A stretch of 64,000 bases of DNA from Mesorhizobium sp. WSM4904 (lineage in GTDB: Bacteria > Pseudomonadota > Alphaproteobacteria > Rhizobiales > Rhizobiaceae), in assembly GCF_029674545.1 (NCBI RefSeq), contig NZ_CP121354.1, positions 1,488,001 to 1,552,000 of the forward strand, given 5' to 3'. Below the pieces are notes generated by a model, which saw only the letters and a program-made list of their open reading frames with translations, was not told where the DNA came from and made no database searches. Position 1 is the stretch's first letter; each line of letters opens with the position of its first letter. Made by a program: the position numbers and the translations under genes. Positions 58,721 through 64,000 of this stretch are shown here, piece after piece.

Positions 58721-59233
58721 AGCGTGCTGGCTCTCGTGCGGGGCAGCATCTGTAGACCGGCCACGCTGTTGTTGCCGGAGCGTGCCGTTTGTGGCAGCTG
58801 GCTTTGCTGTCGCTCCTCGTAATCTTGTTGCGGTCATCCAGCTGCCGTGGGCGCCAACAACAATCCTGAGCGCCCGCGCCTGAAGTCGCTGGCCGGGTGC
58901 TCGTGAACCGAGCCCGCTTTTCTTCGGCAAGCTCAGGCGGTCTTGGCCCTGCGGCATCGCCCCCTGGCGCGGGGCAGCCTTCGGCTGCTGACGGTCGCCG
59001 GCCTGTCGGCCGGCGTCTTTCTATTGTGGCCTTCCCCCTGGCGCAGGGTGGGCAGCACTCCCTTCTAGGCCCGCCGCGGCGTCCCGCAACCCTTCGCTTG
59101 TCGCTTTCGGGTCCTCCACTCCGTTCCGGTCCTGCTGATGCAGTCCGCCTCCGACGGCGGGCCTTTCCGGTCGCTTTTGCCGCCCACCCCGCTTCCGGGG
59201 AGGGCGCGCGATTGTAGAGCGGAGGACATCACG
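58721..59233. other. G+C-rich leader of ardC, no gene recognised
   Basis: The stretch from ~58950 is very G+C-rich with several inverted repeats (for example GCCGGCCTGTCGGCCGGC near 58999). It shares the block CGGGTCCTCCACT (59108-59120) with the leader of the DUF736 gene. Confidence 0.4.
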
Positions 59234-60235
59234 ATGCGTGCAAACAACAAACGTTGCGGCAGCCGACAGGCTGGCGCAGACAGCGGCGGGCGCACCGGCG
59301 CCAGCCTTTATCAGGAAATCACCGACCGCATCATTGCCGAACTGGAGCGCGGCACCGTGCCATGGGTCAAGCCGTGGGGCAGGGCAAGGACAGGCCTCGG
59401 CCTGCCGCGGAATGCGGCCACCCAGCGCCGATATTCCGGCATCAATATCCTGATCCTGTGGGGCGCGGTCATCGAGCGCGGTTTCCCCAGCCAGAACTGG
59501 CTCACCTTCCGGCAGGCGCTTTCGCTTGGCGGCAATGTCAGGAAGGGCGAGCACGGCACCACCATCGTTCACGCTGACCGCTTTGTTCCCAAGAACGAAA
59601 AGCAACGCGCCGACACCGATGGCGACGAACCGCAGGCGGTGCCCTTCCTGAAGCGCTTCACCGTCTTCAATGTCGCGCAGTGCGATAATCTGCCCGAACA
59701 TCTTTACGCCGCCGGCGAGCCTCTGCCTGAGCGCGAGATGGTCCCGCAGGCCGAGGCGCTCATTCATGCAACCGGCGCTGATTTTCGCGTCGGCGGCGAG
59801 CGCGCCTTCTACATGCCCGGCAGCGACACCATACAGGTGCCGCCGCAGCCGGCTTTCTTCCACCAGATCGACTATTACCGGACCTGCTTTCACGAGCTTG
59901 GCCACTGGACCGGCCACCCGAGGCGACTCGCGCGCGACCTGTCCGGCTCCTTCGGGTCCAACACCTATGCGCGCGAGGAACTGGTCGCCGAAATCGCATC
60001 AGCCTTCATCTGCAGCAGTCTCGGCATCGAGCCGACCGTGCGCCATGCCGACTACATCGGCTCATGGCTGACGGTTTTGCGCGAGGACAACCGCGCCATC
60101 TTCCGCGCCGCAAGCCATGCCTCGAAAGCCGCCGATTTCCTGCTTGGCCGCAATGTCGATGTCGAAGGCGAGGCACATGCCGAAACCGCCTATGGGAGCG
60201 CGCAATCCTCACACGCGACCGCCTTGCGCCTCTGA
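59234..60235 (+). CDS. ardC: ArdC-type antirestriction protein
   Basis: 333-residue protein. The N-terminal ssDNA-binding domain (YQEITDRIIAELERGTVPWVKPW in parts, GINILILWGAV, FRQALSLGGNVRKGEHGTTI) precedes a zinc-metallopeptidase-like domain with HELGHW in YYRTCFHELGHWTGHPRRL and EELVAEIASAFIC. ArdC proteins protect incoming DNA from restriction and are common on conjugative elements. GGAG lies upstream of the ATG at 59234. Together with DUF736 at the right edge this marks ICE accessory DNA. Confidence 0.93.
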   Translation: MRANNKRCGSRQAGADSGGRTGASLYQEITDRIIAELERGTVPWVKPWGRARTGLGLPRNAATQRRYSGINILILWGAVIERGFPSQNWLTFRQALSLGGNVRKGEHGTTIVHADRFVPKNEKQRADTDGDEPQAVPFLKRFTVFNVAQCDNLPEHLYAAGEPLPEREMVPQAEALIHATGADFRVGGERAFYMPGSDTIQVPPQPAFFHQIDYYRTCFHELGHWTGHPRRLARDLSGSFGSNTYAREELVAEIASAFICSSLGIEPTVRHADYIGSWLTVLREDNRAIFRAASHASKAADFLLGRNVDVEGEAHAETAYGSAQSSHATALRL

Positions 60236-60334
60236 TGACGCAAAGCCGCGCGCAACCAACTCGACAGTTCTTTTGAGGTTGCCCTAACGCCGATGGCCGG
60301 CGTTGGCGTCGATCGTTCATCGGACCGAGGTTCG

Positions 60335-60366
60335 CAAAAAAAGAGGGCGGCATTGATGCCGCCCTC
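60335..60366 (-). terminator. Rho-independent terminator of groESL
   Basis: A perfect 10-base stem, GAGGGCGGCA/TGCCGCCCTC, encloses a 4-base loop at 60343-60366. On the minus strand a run of seven T follows. It begins 27 bases past the groEL stop. Confidence 0.93.
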
Positions 60367-60392
60367 TCGTTGCGAAAGCTGCCAGAGCTGGA

Positions 60393-62407
<2,015 letters not shown>

Positions 62408-62446
62408 TTTCGGATTTTTCCCTGGTGCGCTGTTGAGGGGTTTTTG

Positions 62447-62473
62447 TTAGCACTCGCGATGGACGAGTGCTAA
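62447..62473 (-). promoter_or_regulatory. CIRCE element (HrcA operator) of groESL
   Basis: TTAGCACTC, nine bases, GAGTGCTAA: a perfect CIRCE inverted repeat, 40 bases before the groES start. HrcA repression with heat induction is expected. Confidence 0.97.
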
Positions 62474-62817
62474 CGCGATAGTGAGGTAGGCTGTAAGCGG
62501 GCACTCGTCAAGACGGACGAGGGCAGGCGAGGAGCTCTGGCCCCCTCCCCGGTGGAACCCAACGCATACGCGGCATCCGCGTTGATGGCTGCGAGCCCCA
62601 CATTTCCATTGAATTCGGCGTCATGACGCCAACTTGCTCGCGCCGCTTCCAAGTCGTCAGTCGTGCTGCCGTCAGCACGAACATAGGGCTGCGCTTCACT
62701 TCCCGTCGAAGCCGCGGCAAGCAGCGTCGCCGTCAGCACGCTCCTTTGCAGATGCTTGCCAAAGGTGGACAGTGAGCGCACCTGCGCCGGGCTGTTGGTG
62801 CGAACGTAAGACGTCAT
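62470..62817 (-). CDS. Small secreted protein of unknown function
   Basis: 115 residues from MTSYVRTNSPAQVRSL. AAAGGAG lies 7 bases before the ATG, a strong ribosome site. A basic N-terminus and LQRSVLTATLLAAASTGSEA suggest a Sec signal peptide cut after SEA. The mature part (PYVRADGSTTDDLEAARASW, VGLAAINADAAYALGSTG) has no family I recognise. The stop lies within the CIRCE of groESL, so it reads toward groES on the same strand. Confidence 0.6.
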   Translation of the reverse strand: MTSYVRTNSPAQVRSLSTFGKHLQRSVLTATLLAAASTGSEAQPYVRADGSTTDDLEAARASWRHDAEFNGNVGLAAINADAAYALGSTGEGARAPRLPSSVLTSARLQPTSLSR

Positions 62818-63137
62818 TGACAACTCCTTTTTGCAAGTCGAGCCCCTTCTCCACCTTCGGCCGCCGTCGACGCGAAGAAGTCCGCATCGCGTTGAAGACG
62901 AGCTGCGAAAAAGAGAAAGATGTGTTTGATGGCTGCGGCCCCAACGGTGCCTTCAGATTTGAGATCACTTCCGCCGCGAGCGGCTGAAGCTCCTCGCAAC
63001 GTCAAATCGAATCTGCTGCCAAGCCTCCAGGAAAGGAGAGCATTGCTCATCTCGCGCTTGTGCATGCAGTCAACCTTCGATCCGTGTTGCCACATCAAGA
63101 GCAAATGCCGTGCCAAAGCTCACTGGGAAGTGAACGC

Positions 63138-63290
63138 ATGGCTCTCCCTGAAAACCTCACAAATCCAGCATGGTCAATTGTGCGGAACCCGACATGCGTC
63201 TTCTGCCACTGTCAGCTTTCGGACAGGCATGACGCGTTTCGCGCCGACCACCGGTCGATCGGTTTTGGGGCCGGTCTGTTCGCCTCATAA
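63138..63290 (+). CDS. Possible 50-residue protein with a Cys cluster
   Basis: MALPENLTNPAWSIVRNPTC is followed by VFCHCQLSDRHD and ends FGAGLFAS. GGGAAG is 8 bases upstream of the ATG. The Cys/His cluster (C-x2-C-x-C) could bind metal. No known family. The longer open frame over the same DNA in another frame looks spurious. Confidence 0.3.
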   Translation: MALPENLTNPAWSIVRNPTCVFCHCQLSDRHDAFRADHRSIGFGAGLFAS

Positions 63291-63827
63291 GAGCGCGTTA
63301 CATTGCGTAGCGGTTTCCCGAGCGCCGCCACATGACACTGGACCTGCAGGTAGCACCGGCTTCTCATCCAGCCTTACTTTGGCCCCCTCGCGTATCAAAT
63401 TCCCGCTGGCGAGCCCTGCTTTCATAGATCGCACCATGCCGGATGTCTGCTCTGGCGCCCGACCCGCTGGCACGATCTCGATCCGGCATAAGGGCGCAGC
63501 ATCTTTGCAGGCCGTTTCATCCCGGCGTCCTGCTTGGCTGACAGACCGCACTTGGCGAGCGGTCTCCATGCTCTCTCCAAGGACCATCCCTGCGGCTGGC
63601 TTGTCGACCTATGGGCGGGTCCGGCCGCCCGAAACCCTCGCGCCATCAGCTTTTTTCCCCGCCGCCTGCGGCGGCTTCCTCGCGCCGCTTCGCTCACAAA
63701 AAAGCTGCCCGCTCGGGTCCTTCACTGTCGCTGCGGCCCTGTCGGATTCAGGCGGTCCTGACGCGCCCATTACGGTGCGCCATCGCAGGGGATGGTCCCC
63801 GGCGAAACCACAAAAGGAGACTTCGAA
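63291..63827. other. Leader of the DUF736 gene, no gene recognised
   Basis: G+C-rich with inverted repeats, including a GCCGCCTGCGGCGGC palindrome at 63661-63675 and an AGCTTTTTT...AAAAAAGCT pair (63648-63705). CGGGTCCTTCACT at 63714-63726 matches a block before ardC. Confidence 0.4.
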
Positions 63828-64000
63828 ATGACCGCGATCGGTTACGTCAACAAGCAGGAAAACGGCGCCTACAAGGGCCAGTTCAAGACGCTCAGCGTCC
63901 GCGCCGACATCGATATCGTCCCCAACCAGGCCAAGAGCGCCGATAACCATCCCGACTTCCGGGTGCTTACGCAAGGGGTCGAAGTCGGCGCTGGCTGGAT
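63828..64000 (+). CDS. DUF736 family protein (3' end cut by window edge)
   Basis: The first 57 residues, MTAIGYVNKQENGAYKGQFK, then LSVRADIDIVPNQAK and NHPDFRVLTQGVEVGAGW, match the start of DUF736 proteins of ~100 residues. These are small proteins of unknown function found on conjugative elements of rhizobia and other alphaproteobacteria. AAAGGAG is 8-9 bases upstream of the ATG. Confidence 0.92.
   Translation, partial: MTAIGYVNKQENGAYKGQFKTLSVRADIDIVPNQAKSADNHPDFRVLTQGVEVGAGW

Noticed and set aside
62920..63831. 303-codon plus-strand open frame up to the DUF736 start
   Set aside because: No ribosome site, no domain, low-complexity composition. It crosses G+C-rich leader DNA and overlaps the true start of the DUF736 gene.

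Overview
The window looks like part of a Mesorhizobium symbiosis island (an integrative conjugative element of the ICEMlSym type). It combines a rhizobial Rhc-I type III secretion system (T3SS) with a nod box, TtsI and tts boxes. It also holds an island-type vitamin block (bioBFDAZ, nadABC, panBC), a LuxR/LuxI quorum-sensing pair, ArdC and DUF736 conjugation-associated genes, and many decayed genes and IS remnants. Family names come from reading the translations; no database was searched.

Region 1 (1-20.1 kb) is the T3SS. On the minus strand lie rhcV (cut by the left edge), sctD, nopA and nopC behind a tts box. A divergent plus-strand effector gene resembling XopP/RipH follows, with its own tts box. 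Next come nopP and the apparatus run rhcU-T-S-R-Q, sctO, rhcN, nolV, nolU, rhcJ, nopB (minus), then plus-strand rhcC1 and the translocon gene nopX. The secretin is split: rhcC1 is here, and rhcC2 is 11 kb away beside the activator ttsI.

Region 2 (20.1-28 kb) starts with decayed IS66 and group II intron fragments. A C1/methyl-cycle block follows: a truncated ArsR-type regulator, glyA, metK, an adenosine-kinase-like gene and tdh. It ends in a decayed transposase. Region 3 (27.7-32.7 kb) carries a nod box overlapped by a tts box, then ttsI, rhcC2, a CpaD-like lipoprotein gene and an OafA-type acyltransferase gene. Flavonoid-NodD signalling would induce TtsI, and TtsI would switch on the secretion promoters.

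Region 4 (32.8-40.1 kb) has a frameshifted IS481-type element, an IS3 fragment, a porin, a small membrane protein, a hemN pseudogene and an MFS exporter. Region 5 (40.3-51.8 kb) is the vitamin block. nadQ and nadA-nadB-nadC-bioB-F-D-A-Z run on the minus strand with little or no spacing, behind a likely NadQ operator; panBC diverges. Region 6 (51.8-58.7 kb) has the luxR/luxI pair with a lux box, small unknown genes, and pseudogenes of a Crp/Fnr regulator, dctA (sigma-54 promoter still intact) and a DsbA-type protein. Region 7 (58.7-64 kb) has ardC, a CIRCE-controlled groES-groEL operon with a lengthened GroES, an unknown secreted protein, and the start of a DUF736 gene at the right edge.
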